Positions 56,487 through 64,000 of a stretch of DNA of 64,000 nt are shown in pieces. This DNA is from Sphingomonadales bacterium Ga0077557 (GTDB lineage Bacteria; Pseudomonadota; Alphaproteobacteria; Sphingomonadales; Sphingomonadaceae). Under the pieces are notes generated by a model. It made no database searches. It was not told the origin of the DNA and was given only the letters and a program-made list of their open reading frames with translations. The DNA is taken from NCBI GenBank assembly GCA_001464615.1, contig LNFI01000008.1, positions 124,001-188,000 on the forward strand, given 5' to 3'. Each line of letters begins with the position of its first letter. Position 1 is the first letter of the stretch. The translations under genes and the position numbers were made by a program.

Positions 56487-57050
56487 ATGGACGCGCCCAA
56501 TTACATCACCCCGGCCGGATACACCGTGCTGCGCGCCGAATATGACCAACTGCTTGGTGAGGAACGCCCGCGCATTGTCGATGTCGTATCCTGGGCGGCG
56601 GGCAATGGCGACCGATCGGAAAATGGTGACTATATCTATGGCCGCAAAAGGCTGCGCGAAATTGATCGTCGGCTCGGCTGGCTGTCGCGCCGGATGAAAG
56701 CAGCCAAGGTAATTGATCCGGCAGCACAAATCGATCGCAGCAGGGTGTTTTTCGGGGCGACGGTTACCCTGATCGATGATGATCACGCCGAGCGCATCGT
56801 TACCTTGGTCGGCGATGATGAGGCGGACGCAGGGGCGGGCATGATCGGCTGGAGCGCCCCCCTCGCCCGGGCGCTGCGCGGCGCCGGCATCGGCGACACC
56901 CGCCGCGTCACCCTGCCCGCCGGCACGCGCGATTATGAAGTCCTGGCCATCAGCTATCCGGTCTGGCGCGACCCGGAGGCGTCACCCTTTTCGACCGGCG
57001 CTGCGCGATTTGCGCCGGAATGTTCCGCGTGTATCCCACATCCGTGCTAG
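56487..57050 (+). CDS. greB: Transcription elongation factor GreB
   Basis: About 187 residues from ATG 56487 (GTG 56469 in frame). The N-terminal coiled coil is YITPAGYTVLRAEYDQLLGE followed by NGDRSENGDYIYGRKRLREI, whose Asp/Glu tip residues stimulate RNA cleavage by RNA polymerase. The C-terminal FKBP-like part is shorter than in GreA. GreB usually ends near the AISYP equivalent; this one continues about 26 residues with an odd ECSACIPHPC tail. Confidence 0.9.
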   Translation: MDAPNYITPAGYTVLRAEYDQLLGEERPRIVDVVSWAAGNGDRSENGDYIYGRKRLREIDRRLGWLSRRMKAAKVIDPAAQIDRSRVFFGATVTLIDDDHAERIVTLVGDDEADAGAGMIGWSAPLARALRGAGIGDTRRVTLPAGTRDYEVLAISYPVWRDPEASPFSTGAARFAPECSACIPHPC

Positions 57051-57096
57051 AGCGCGGTTAGGGCTCCCCCCAGATAGTTGTAAAAAGAGTAGCGTG

Positions 57097-57375
57097 ATGA
57101 GTGTGATGCGACGCGTTTTTGTCACCGGCAAAGTCCAAAATGTCGGCTACCGCGCCTGGGCAATCCGCCGGGCACAAGCACTGCATCTGGCCGGCTGGGT
57201 CCGCAACCTGAAAGACGGGCGGGTTGAGATTTTGGTGGCGGGCGACGAAACCGCGGTCGAAACGCTGGTCGAGGAATGCCGGACGGGCCCAGAATTCGCC
57301 CAGATCGGCACCGTAATTGCCGAGATAGCAACCGACCCCGTGCCCAAGGGCTTTACCAAGCGGTTGACCGCCTGA
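57097..57375 (+). CDS. acyP: Acylphosphatase
   Basis: 92 residues from ATG 57097; the upstream frame to 56935 is not needed. Catalytic Arg19 and Asn37 lie in TGKVQNVGYRAWAIRRAQ and LAGWVRNLKDG, the two diagnostic motifs. It hydrolyses acyl phosphates. It is the last clearly core gene before the accessory Uma2 patch, with a 43-base gap. Confidence 0.95.
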   Translation: MSVMRRVFVTGKVQNVGYRAWAIRRAQALHLAGWVRNLKDGRVEILVAGDETAVETLVEECRTGPEFAQIGTVIAEIATDPVPKGFTKRLTA

Positions 57376-57418
57376 ACAGGCCATTGGCGGTCGTTCGCGG
57401 TTCTGGTAGATTATCAGC

Positions 57419-57988
57419 ATGACCGAGATGGCGCTGCTCAACACCGCCCCTTTGCCGGTGAAGCTGAGGATCGAGGATTATCTTCTCCTCGATGCATCGG
57501 GTGCGTTCGAAGCGTATCGCAAGACCGAGCTGATCGATGGAGAAATCTACTTCATCAACGCGCAGCACCGGCCGCACGCGCGAATCAAGTCGCGGCTGTT
57601 CCGCGTCATGGCAGCGGCACTTGATAAGCTCGGTGTAGGCCTAGAAGCGATGGCCGAAGGGTCAGTCGCAATGCCACCAGACGGCGCACCTGAACCCGAT
57701 ATCGTGGTGACGAGCGAGCCCGAAGGCGACGGGCTGATCCCGCTGGCGTCGGTGCGCCGGATTGTGGAAATTTCAGACACGACATTGGCTTTTGATACCA
57801 AGCGCAAAACCGCATTATACGCGCGGAATCATGTGCCGGAATACTGGATCGTTGATGTCGAAGGAGCAACAATCCACCAGATGTGGGGCCCTGAGACTGA
57901 CGGCTATGCGCAATCCCGGGCGGTGGCGTTTGGGGGGTGGATTGAGGCGGTCACGGTGGCGGGTTTGGTGGTGGAGACCCCGCGATGA
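57419..57988 (+). CDS. Uma2 family (DUF820) endonuclease-fold protein, copy 1
   Basis: 189 residues of the Uma2 group, a compact PD-(D/E)XK-like fold. Landmarks are YRKTELIDGEIYFINAQHRP, PEPDIVVTSEPEG, RRIVEISDTTLAFDTKRKTA (the E...K catalytic pair) and HVPEYWIVDVEGATIHQMW. Activity is unproven in most members. It begins 43 bases after acyP and overlaps the next copy as ATGA. Confidence 0.87.
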   Translation: MTEMALLNTAPLPVKLRIEDYLLLDASGAFEAYRKTELIDGEIYFINAQHRPHARIKSRLFRVMAAALDKLGVGLEAMAEGSVAMPPDGAPEPDIVVTSEPEGDGLIPLASVRRIVEISDTTLAFDTKRKTALYARNHVPEYWIVDVEGATIHQMWGPETDGYAQSRAVAFGGWIEAVTVAGLVVETPR

Positions 57989-58554
57989 TGACCGTCCAGG
58001 AACCCCTCAATATTCCGCACCGGGCAAAACTGAAGGCGTGCAACTACCGCCTGCTCGTCGAGTCAGGGGCGCTTGATCGCTATGCGCGAACCGAATTGAT
58101 CGATGGAGAAATCTGGGCGATGAACGCGGCCTATTCGGCGCATGCGAAGCTGCAATCCGCGATCTCGTTTGCGCTGATGTCGGCCCTGCGCGATGCGGCG
58201 TCGCCACTCATCGTGTTCACGGCGGTTTCGATCGACCTGTCCGACGACGCGACTCCGGAACCCGACCTCGTCGTGGCCGAGGATCATGACGATGGGCCGT
58301 TGCCGCTTTCCAAGGTCAAATTGGTCGTGGAAGTTTCGGACGCCACTTTAAGCACAGATTTGGGCCGTAAGGCTGCGCTCTATGCGACAGCTGGAATCCC
58401 TGAATATTGGGTCGCGGATGTCGAGGCGGAGGTAATCCACCAGCTATGGGCACCCGTGGGCGAGGCCTATACGCAGCGCCGCGAGGTCGCGTTTGGAGAG
58501 CGGATCGAGGCGGCGACGGTGGCGGGGTTGGTGGTGGAATCGGTGCAGCCATGA
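57985..58554 (+). CDS. Uma2 family (DUF820) endonuclease-fold protein, copy 2
   Basis: 189 residues, paralogous to copies 1 and 3. It has RYARTELIDGEIWAMNAAYS, PEPDLVVAEDHDDG, VKLVVEVSDATLSTDLGRK and GIPEYWVADVEAEVIHQLW, so the putative active-site residues are intact. The ATG lies inside the stop of copy 1 (ATGA), a second ATG follows at once, and its own stop overlaps the ATG of copy 3. The tight packing indicates one transcript. Confidence 0.87.
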   Translation: MMTVQEPLNIPHRAKLKACNYRLLVESGALDRYARTELIDGEIWAMNAAYSAHAKLQSAISFALMSALRDAASPLIVFTAVSIDLSDDATPEPDLVVAEDHDDGPLPLSKVKLVVEVSDATLSTDLGRKAALYATAGIPEYWVADVEAEVIHQLWAPVGEAYTQRREVAFGERIEAATVAGLVVESVQP

Positions 58555-59111
58555 GCCTTCAAGATCGCCCGCAGCCCGGAAAATATCGCCTGACGATCGA
58601 CGACTATGTTAGCCTGGCGGCGTCGGGCGCTTTTGGCGAGGCGCGTACCGAGCTGATCGATGGAGAAATCATCGTCATGGCCCCTGAATTTCGTCGCCAC
58701 GCCTATATCCGTGACGAACTCGCCTATTGCCTGCGCCGCGCGCTCGAAGCGATCGGCAGCAATCTCTATGCGGCATCGGGCAGCGTCCTGTTCAACGACC
58801 ACGCCATGCCACAACCCGATATTGTGCTCACCAGCGAACCCCGCGGCGATGGCCCCATCCCGATCGCGTCCGTGGCCCTGCTGGTGGAAGTGTCAGCATC
58901 GACGCTCAACGACGATCTCGGCCGCAAGGCGGCGCTATATGCGTTGGCTGGCGTGCCCGAATATTGGGTGGTGGATGTCGAGGCGAAGATCATCCACCAG
59001 CTCTGGGCACCCGAGGGCGAGGGCTATACGCAACGCCGCGAGGTGGCGTTCGGTGAGCGGATCGAGGCGGTGACGGTGGCGGGGTTGGTGGTGGAAGCCA
59101 TCCAAGCATGA
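58551..59111 (+). CDS. Uma2 family (DUF820) endonuclease-fold protein, copy 3
   Basis: 186 residues from ATG 58551 (the frame is open to 58407 but that lies inside copy 2). It has EARTELIDGEIIVMAPEFRR, PQPDIVLTSEPRGDG, ALLVEVSASTLNDDLGRK and GVPEYWVVDVEAKIIHQLW. Its last 60-70 bases are nearly identical to those of copy 2, suggesting recent duplication or gene conversion. Its TGA overlaps the ATG of the membrane-protein gene. Confidence 0.88.
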   Translation: MSLQDRPQPGKYRLTIDDYVSLAASGAFGEARTELIDGEIIVMAPEFRRHAYIRDELAYCLRRALEAIGSNLYAASGSVLFNDHAMPQPDIVLTSEPRGDGPIPIASVALLVEVSASTLNDDLGRKAALYALAGVPEYWVVDVEAKIIHQLWAPEGEGYTQRREVAFGERIEAVTVAGLVVEAIQA

Positions 59112-59701
59112 CGGAAGCGACGGACAAAGCTATCCAGCCCTCCACAGAATTTGAACATTCCGGTCGCGGTCATAACTACCGCCTTCTTGATGTGTCTGGG
59201 TGTAACATTGAGCAGAAATCTAAGATATTTGAGTATGCTGCCGATGTCCGTAAGTTCGAAATAGAACGATTTTGGCATCGTTCACTTTTCTTTTGGGGTT
59301 TTATAACAACCGCCTTGGTTGCATATGGTGCGGCGACCAAAGACTATCCTAGACTTCAGTTCATTGCAGCGTGCTACGGATTTCTGTGCTCTTTGGCTTG
59401 GTCTCTCCAAAACAGAGGAAGCAAGTACTGGCACGAATCATGGGAATTGAAAGTTGAACAAGTTGAACGTGACATTCTCGGAACAAATCTGTTTTCAAAC
59501 AAAGAGCCGATAAAAAACCCTAGTCACTGGCTCAGTGCAATGCGTTACTCATCCTCAAAACTGGTCATGGCGTTAGGCGACATCACGTGTTTTACTTGGC
59601 TAACGCTGGTCGTCCTATCTATGGAAATTGACTTAAACGCGCCGATTGAGCCGATGAAATTTTTCGTTTTTTTGCTACCTGTTTCTTTTCTTTACACCTG
59701 A
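59108..59701 (+). CDS. AT-rich four-helix membrane protein, unknown function
   Basis: 197 residues. Predicted membrane helices: about 58-76 (SLFFWGFITTALVAYGAAT), 83-101, 152-172 and 183-197; a soluble N-terminal part contains EQKSKIFEYAADVRKFEIER, and an amphipathic linker with WHESWELKVEQVERDI separates the helix pairs. It resembles small SLATT/RipA-type membrane proteins seen near defence loci, but I cannot name the family with confidence. Base composition is foreign: 51 of 120 bases in 59221-59340 are G/C against 40 of 60 in 58981-59040. It shares ATGA with Uma2 copy 3. Confidence 0.75.
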   Translation: MTEATDKAIQPSTEFEHSGRGHNYRLLDVSGCNIEQKSKIFEYAADVRKFEIERFWHRSLFFWGFITTALVAYGAATKDYPRLQFIAACYGFLCSLAWSLQNRGSKYWHESWELKVEQVERDILGTNLFSNKEPIKNPSHWLSAMRYSSSKLVMALGDITCFTWLTLVVLSMEIDLNAPIEPMKFFVFLLPVSFLYT

Positions 59702-59727
59702 TTATCGGCGCGCGATCAACTTAGGCG

Positions 59728-61407
59728 TCAACGCGTCAGCTTCTTATACGCCAACCGCGTCGGCCGATCCGCCGCATCGCCCATGCGCCGCCGCTTATCT
59801 TCCTCATAACTCTCGAAATTTCCCTCGAACCATTCAACGTGCGAGTTCCCCTCGAACGCCAGAATGTGCGTGGCGAGGCGATCGAGAAAAAAGCGGTCAT
59901 GGCTGATCACCACCGCGCAGCCCGCAAAACTCTCCAGCGCCTCTTCCAACGCGCGCAGCGTTTCCACGTCCAAATCGTTGGTCGGCTCGTCGAGCAGCAG
60001 CACGTTGCCGCCCTCCTTCAGCATCTTGGCCAAGTGCACCCGGTTGCGTTCGCCGCCCGATAACTGCCCGACCTTTTTCTGCTGGTCCTGCCCCTTGAAG
60101 TTGAACGCGCCGACATAAGCGCGGGTGCCGATTTCCTGCTTGCCGAAGCGAAAAACGTCGGAGCCGTCGGACACTTCCTGCCACACCGTCTTGTCGCCAT
60201 CGAGATGATCGCGGCTCTGGTCGACATAGCCGAGCTTCACCGTCTGGCCGACATTGATCTCGCCTTCATCGGGCGTGTCCTGCCCGGTGATCAGCTTGAA
60301 CAATGTCGATTTGCCCGCGCCGTTCGGCCCAATCACGCCGACGATGCCGCCCGGCGGCAGGTTGAAATCGAGATTTTCGAACAGCAGCTTGTCGCCATAA
60401 GCCTTGGTCAGCCCCTTGGCCTCGATCACATTATTACCGAGCCGCTCGGGCATCTGGATAAGGATCGCGGCCTTGCCGACGGTGCGGTTCTCCTGGGCGG
60501 CGACCAGCTCGTCGAACGCCTTGATGCGCGCCTTGGACTTGGTCTGGCGCGCCTTGGGGCTCTGGCGGATCCAGGCGAGTTCGTCCTGAATCGCCTTTTG
60601 CTTGCCCTGTTCCTCGCGCTCTTCCTGTTCGAGCCGCTTGGCCTTCTTTTCCAGATAGCCCGAATAGTTGCTCTCATAGGTGTAATAACGCCCGCGATCG
60701 AGCTCGAGCACCCAGTTGACGACATTATCGAGGAAATAGCGATCATGGGTGACGAGGATGACGTTGCCGGTATATTCCTTCAGGAAATTCTCCAGCCAGC
60801 TGACGCTTTCGGCATCCAAATGGTTGGTCGGCTCGTCGAGCAGCAGGATATCGGGCTTTTCGAGCAGCAGCTTGCACAAAGCCACGCGGCGCTTCTCACC
60901 GCCCGACAGGTTGGTGACCGGGCTGTCCCCAGGCGGGCAGCGCAGCGCTTCCATCGCGATTTCGAGCTGATTGTCGAGGGACCAGCCATCCGCCGCGTCG
61001 ATCTTAGTCTGGAGATCGCCCATCTCCTCCATCAGCGCGTCGAAATCGGTGTCGTCCTGCGGATCGCCCATCTCGGCCGAGATCGCGTTGAAGCGCTCGA
61101 CCATCGCGGCGATTGGGCCAGCGCCGTCGCGAACGTTGCCGATCACGTCCTTGGTCGGGTCAAGCTGCGGTTCCTGCGGCAGATAGCCGACCTTCAGACC
61201 CTCAGCGGCCCAGGCCTCGCCGCCAAATTCGGTGTCGATGCCGCCCATGATCTTCATCAGCGTCGATTTGCCCGAGCCGTTCGGCCCGATGATCGCAATC
61301 TTCGCGCCGGGGATGAACTGCAGGCTGATATTGTTGAGCACGGGCTTGGCGGCACCGGGGAAGGTCTTGGTCAGACCCTTCATCACATAGGTATATTGTA
61401 CGGCCAT
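59728..61407 (-). CDS. ettA: EttA-type ABC-F translation factor
   Basis: 559 residues with two ABC domains and no membrane part. Walker A motifs are GPNGSGKST and GPNGAGKST; signatures LSGGEKRRVAL and LSGGERNRVHL; Walker B-H-switch in LLLDEPTNHLD and LLLDEPTNDLD. The linker (about 240-310, with YLEKKAKRLEQEEREEQGKQ) is the tRNA-interaction arm. EttA gates the ribosome into elongation according to ATP/ADP. Convergent with the accessory patch, 26 bases after it. Confidence 0.96.
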   Translation of the reverse strand: MAVQYTYVMKGLTKTFPGAAKPVLNNISLQFIPGAKIAIIGPNGSGKSTLMKIMGGIDTEFGGEAWAAEGLKVGYLPQEPQLDPTKDVIGNVRDGAGPIAAMVERFNAISAEMGDPQDDTDFDALMEEMGDLQTKIDAADGWSLDNQLEIAMEALRCPPGDSPVTNLSGGEKRRVALCKLLLEKPDILLLDEPTNHLDAESVSWLENFLKEYTGNVILVTHDRYFLDNVVNWVLELDRGRYYTYESNYSGYLEKKAKRLEQEEREEQGKQKAIQDELAWIRQSPKARQTKSKARIKAFDELVAAQENRTVGKAAILIQMPERLGNNVIEAKGLTKAYGDKLLFENLDFNLPPGGIVGVIGPNGAGKSTLFKLITGQDTPDEGEINVGQTVKLGYVDQSRDHLDGDKTVWQEVSDGSDVFRFGKQEIGTRAYVGAFNFKGQDQQKKVGQLSGGERNRVHLAKMLKEGGNVLLLDEPTNDLDVETLRALEEALESFAGCAVVISHDRFFLDRLATHILAFEGNSHVEWFEGNFESYEEDKRRRMGDAADRPTRLAYKKLTR

Positions 61408-61522
61408 GGCCGACGTGCTCCGTCGTTGAATGAATGCATGAAGCGTGGGAATTTCGAGCGCGGCATGTAGCGGGCGCGTTCAAGATTGGCAAACCCCGCT
61501 GGGGTCGCTACCCCATGGTCCG

Positions 61523-62929
61523 ATGAGAAAAACAGCCCTGCTCGCCGCGCTCGCCGCCACCGCTCTCCCCTTTTCTGCCTTCGCGCAGGGTCGCCCCGCC
61601 CCGGCCCCGGCACCTGCGGTGTCCGCCGAGGTGGCCGCCCTTCGCGACGCAGCACTGAAGGATGATGTCGCTTATGACATTGTCGAAGGCCTGACGACTG
61701 AAGTCGGCCCCCGGCTGGCAGGCACCGAAGCGGAGGCACGGGCGCGCGACTGGGCGGCGAAAAAGCTCACCGCGCTGGGCTTCAAAAACGTCCGGATCGA
61801 AACGACACCGATGTCGGTTTGGGTGCGCGGTGTTGAAACTGGCGAGGTTGTCGCCCCCTTTCCGCAAAAATTGCATCTGACGGCGCTTGGCGGGTCCGGC
61901 GCGACACCGCCCGAAGGGATTACCGCAGAGATCGTCTATTTCCCCAGCTTTGCCGATCTGCAGCGCGCGCCTGAGGGCAGCCTGAAGGGCAAGATCGCCT
62001 TCGTCTCCAACGCCATGGTCGCGACCCAGGATGGGTCCAGCTATGGCCAGTTCGGCGCAGCGCGCTTTGTTGGCCCCGGGATTGCCGCACAAAAGGGCGC
62101 AATTGCGATGGTGATCCGATCGATTGGCAGCGATCATGGCCGTGGCCCGCATACCGGCCAGACTAATTTCCCGAAGGGCGTCGCGCCAATTCCTGCCGCC
62201 GCGCTGTCGACATCGGATGCCGATAACCTCTCCCGCATGGTGGCGCGGGGCAAACCGATCACGCTTCATCTGGTGCTCACGCCGCGTGAAACCGGCCAGC
62301 ATGATACTGGCAACGTCATCGCCGAAGTGCCCGGCACCGATCCAAATGCAGGCCTGATCGTAGTCGGCGGCCATCTTGATAGCTGGGATCTCGGCACCGG
62401 TGCGATTGACGATGCATCCGGCGTCGCCATCACCGCAGCGGCGGCGAAGCGGCTGCTCGATGGCCCTGCCCCGCGCCGCACGATTCGCGTCGTCTGGTTC
62501 GGCGATGAGGAAACCGGCGGTGCCGGAGCGGCGGCCTATTTCGCGGCGCATAAGAACGAACGCCATGATCTGGTGGCGGAATCTGATTTCGGTGCCGATC
62601 GTATCTGGCGGGTGGAGTTCAACCTGCCCGACAGCGCGAAACCTGCCGGCGACCGGGTCGCCGCGGCACTCGCGCCGCTTGGGATTGTCCGCGGCACGGC
62701 ATTGGGCGGCGATGGCGCCGATATCGCACTGCTGGTGAAATCCGGGGTGGCCGCGATCGATCTCAACCAGTCCGGCACCCGTTATTTCGATTATCACCAC
62801 ACGCCTGAAGACACGCTTGAGCGGATCGATCCCGAACAGCTGCGGCAAAATGTCGCGGCCTGGACCGCGATGCTGGCGGTAATCGCCAATGCGCCCGAAG
62901 AAATCGGCACCACCAAAGCCAAGCCCTGA
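61523..62929 (+). CDS. M28-family zinc aminopeptidase, secreted
   Basis: About 468 residues from ATG 61523, giving a signal peptide (KTALLAALAATALPFSAFAQ). Zinc ligands and catalytic residues: VGGHLDSWDLGTGAIDDASG (His, Asp, bridging Asp), FGDEETGGAGA (Glu-Glu), ESDFGADR (Asp) and FDYHHTPEDTL (His). A protease-associated-like insert lies between about residues 115 and 260. Probably periplasmic or extracellular aminopeptidase/carboxypeptidase Q-like. Divergent from ettA, 115 bases. Confidence 0.92.
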   Translation: MRKTALLAALAATALPFSAFAQGRPAPAPAPAVSAEVAALRDAALKDDVAYDIVEGLTTEVGPRLAGTEAEARARDWAAKKLTALGFKNVRIETTPMSVWVRGVETGEVVAPFPQKLHLTALGGSGATPPEGITAEIVYFPSFADLQRAPEGSLKGKIAFVSNAMVATQDGSSYGQFGAARFVGPGIAAQKGAIAMVIRSIGSDHGRGPHTGQTNFPKGVAPIPAAALSTSDADNLSRMVARGKPITLHLVLTPRETGQHDTGNVIAEVPGTDPNAGLIVVGGHLDSWDLGTGAIDDASGVAITAAAAKRLLDGPAPRRTIRVVWFGDEETGGAGAAAYFAAHKNERHDLVAESDFGADRIWRVEFNLPDSAKPAGDRVAAALAPLGIVRGTALGGDGADIALLVKSGVAAIDLNQSGTRYFDYHHTPEDTLERIDPEQLRQNVAAWTAMLAVIANAPEEIGTTKAKP

Positions 62930-63059
62930 TCTTCAGCGCATCAAGCCGACGTCAAAATGGTCGTTAGATAAAGAGAGATCGGCCTAATTGTGGCGGGGCC
63001 AGCACCTCGCCTTGCGACGATAAGGCCAGATCAACGCCAGTTTCTGTGGGAGCAGATCG

Positions 63060-63341
63060 ATGAAGAGCGCCATCACCGCCGCCGCCCTTGCTGTCGGAGT
63101 CATTACCCTTGCCGCCTGTGCGCGCTCGCCAGAAAGCGCCACCGTCGATAATGGCAGCGAGATCATTACGTCTAATATGGCGATGATGGCCGATAATATG
63201 GAAGAGCGGGCAGAAAGCATGTCCGATGCGATGGCCGCGAACATGATGGCCAGCGACGAAAACGCGATGGATATAGGCGCGGATGACGCCACGAGCGCGG
63301 CGGATGGCGCCGACCCATCCAATTCTACCCGAAAACGCTGA
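63060..63341 (+). CDS. Methionine-rich small lipoprotein
   Basis: 93 residues. The signal sequence KSAITAAALAVGVITLAACA contains a lipobox (LAAC), so the mature protein begins at Cys20. Of the mature part, about 40 residues hold nine methionines (for example NMAMMADNM and AANMMASDENAM), with acidic residues between. GGGAG lies 7 nt before the ATG. A periplasm-facing metal- or surface-binding role is only a guess. No family recognised. Confidence 0.72.
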   Translation: MKSAITAAALAVGVITLAACARSPESATVDNGSEIITSNMAMMADNMEERAESMSDAMAANMMASDENAMDIGADDATSAADGADPSNSTRKR

Positions 63342-63368
63342 TCACCCCGACCGGCGCAACCTGGCCAA

Positions 63369-63779
63369 TCAATCAATCGATTTGCGCAGAAAACGGTCAA
63401 TCACATTAGCGGTCAGCCGCGCCGGTCGGTGGGTATCCGCATCGATGCAGCACCAGCTCGATTGCACCTCGGCGAGCACTTCCTCGCCGCGCCGAATGAT
63501 CGTCTGATAAAAGGCGCGCGCGCCGTGAACCTTCTCCAGCAGCACCGTCGCGACCAGATCGTCCGCCAGAAAGGCGGGCTTGCGATAGGTAATTTCGTGC
63601 TTCAGCGCGACCCACAAATGCGCGGCAATCGCATCGGCCGGCGCCAGCCTTTCCCAATGGCTGATAACCGCCGCCTGTACCCATTTGAGATAGCTGGCAT
63701 TATTGACATGCCCCATGAAATCGATGTCGGCGGGATCAATGGCAACGCTGTAACTGTGCGGGATGGACTGTAGCATCAT
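63369..63779 (-). CDS. Acyl-CoA thioesterase, 4HBT/YbgC-like hotdog fold
   Basis: 136 residues. IDPADIDFMGHVNNASYLKW is the typical 4-hydroxybenzoyl-CoA-thioesterase-type motif with the acidic residue at the active helix; VALKHEITYRKPAFLADDLV is the beta-strand core. Substrate unknown, probably short or medium acyl-CoA. Start ATG 63779 or 63776. Converges with the lipoprotein gene, 27 bases apart. Confidence 0.88.
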   Translation of the reverse strand: MMLQSIPHSYSVAIDPADIDFMGHVNNASYLKWVQAAVISHWERLAPADAIAAHLWVALKHEITYRKPAFLADDLVATVLLEKVHGARAFYQTIIRRGEEVLAEVQSSWCCIDADTHRPARLTANVIDRFLRKSID

Positions 63780-63857
63780 ATGGCATCATAGCACGCCCAC
63801 CGCGCCCTGACGAAAGAATCTCGGGGCAAATGCAAAATTTCCGGAGCAGCTTACCCC

Positions 63858-64000
63858 ATGTCTTATAAGGATCCCGGCTTTAACGATCGCATCGCCAGCG
63901 CCGCCAAGGCCAAGCAGGCCGCGCTCGACAAGCTGAAGGCGCGTCCGCCGGTTGATGAAGCAGCCGTCGCTGCCAAGCTCGCAGCGCGTGCCGCCAAGGA
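63858..64000 (+). CDS. DUF6481 family protein, cut by the right edge
   Basis: Frame from ATG 63858 (GGAG lies 11 nt upstream) reading MSYKDPGFNDRIASAAKAK followed by an alanine/lysine-rich helix, open to base 64000. The start matches what I know of DUF6481 proteins, small basic helical proteins of unknown role. Only 47 codons are visible. Confidence 0.65.
   Translation, partial: MSYKDPGFNDRIASAAKAKQAALDKLKARPPVDEAAVAAKLAARAAK

Noticed and set aside
57419..59111. Uma2 trio as a toxin-antitoxin module
   Set aside because: All three are full-length paralogues with the same motifs; no small antitoxin-like or DNA-binding partner is seen.
60205..61470. 421-codon plus-strand open frame
   Set aside because: Antisense of ettA; composition reflects the third-position GC bias of the real gene.
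1..64000. CRISPR arrays, tRNA/rRNA genes, prophage or IS elements
   Set aside because: No regular spacer-repeat pattern, no cloverleaf or rRNA sequence noticed, and no transposase, integrase or phage structural proteins among the frames.

Overview
The window looks like chromosomal DNA of a GC-rich alphaproteobacterium of the order Sphingomonadales (Sphingomonas-like). The evidence is the protein sequences themselves: AddAB-type recombination genes, a DivL-like kinase with tyrosine in the H-box, a CckA-type hybrid kinase, and a GTTC-N7-GTTC SOS box before recA. The bam/skp/fabZ cluster also lacks the lpx genes, which fits a lineage that carries glycosphingolipids instead of LPS. Nearly all of the window is conserved housekeeping DNA. 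I saw no rRNA, tRNA, CRISPR array, prophage or insertion sequence.

Layout, left to right. (1) 1-9593, minus strand: an overlapping operon read divL-tsaE-amgK-murU-addB-addA, covering cell-cycle signalling, t6A tRNA modification, peptidoglycan recycling and double-strand-break repair; addA runs off the left edge. (2) 9701-14544: ahcY with a terminator and an upstream 20-bp dyad that may be a methionine-cycle operator, yqgE, a Prx5 peroxiredoxin, a small DUF883-like membrane-anchored protein and AMP nucleosidase. (3) 14665-28852: a DUF885 peptidase, then the minus-strand envelope/translation block rpsB-tsf-pyrH-frr-uppS-cdsA-dxr-rseP-bamA-skp-fabZ, and the phospholipid genes psd and pssA, with a small plus-strand ORF between rpsB and pssA. 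(4) 29843-34321, plus strand: icd, a putative zinc peptidase, a KefB-like antiporter, a 51-codon ORF and an NTF2-like protein. (5) 34335-42742: alaS, a two-PilZ-domain protein, a Tat-exported M24 peptidase, a dicarboxylate symporter, a glutathione transferase and recA with its SOS box. (6) 42894-51463: adenine deaminase and a phosphoribosyltransferase, a single-domain response regulator, cckA, and two tandem M13 peptidases. (7) 51767-57375: smpB, dapA, a Slt-type lytic transglycosylase, greB and acylphosphatase; a methyltransferase gene bounded by imperfect palindromic direct repeats sits between dapA and smpB. (8) 57419-59701: an accessory patch of three tandem Uma2 genes joined by 4-nt overlaps to each other and to an AT-richer four-helix membrane-protein gene. 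(9) 59728-64000: ettA, an M28 peptidase, a methionine-rich lipoprotein, a hotdog thioesterase, and the start of a DUF6481 gene cut by the right edge.

How the parts connect: DivL and CckA are partners upstream of CtrA in the alphaproteobacterial cell-cycle phosphorelay, and both are encoded here. AMP nucleosidase, adenine deaminase and the adjacent phosphoribosyltransferase together could make an AMP-to-adenine-to-hypoxanthine-to-IMP loop. CdsA, PssA and Psd give phosphatidylethanolamine, Dxr and UppS give the undecaprenyl carrier, and BamA, Skp and RseP handle outer-membrane protein assembly and stress. The most promising candidate for an uncharacterised system is the Uma2 x3 plus membrane-protein operon at 57419-59701; the most likely recent insertion is the methyltransferase segment at 52395-53339.
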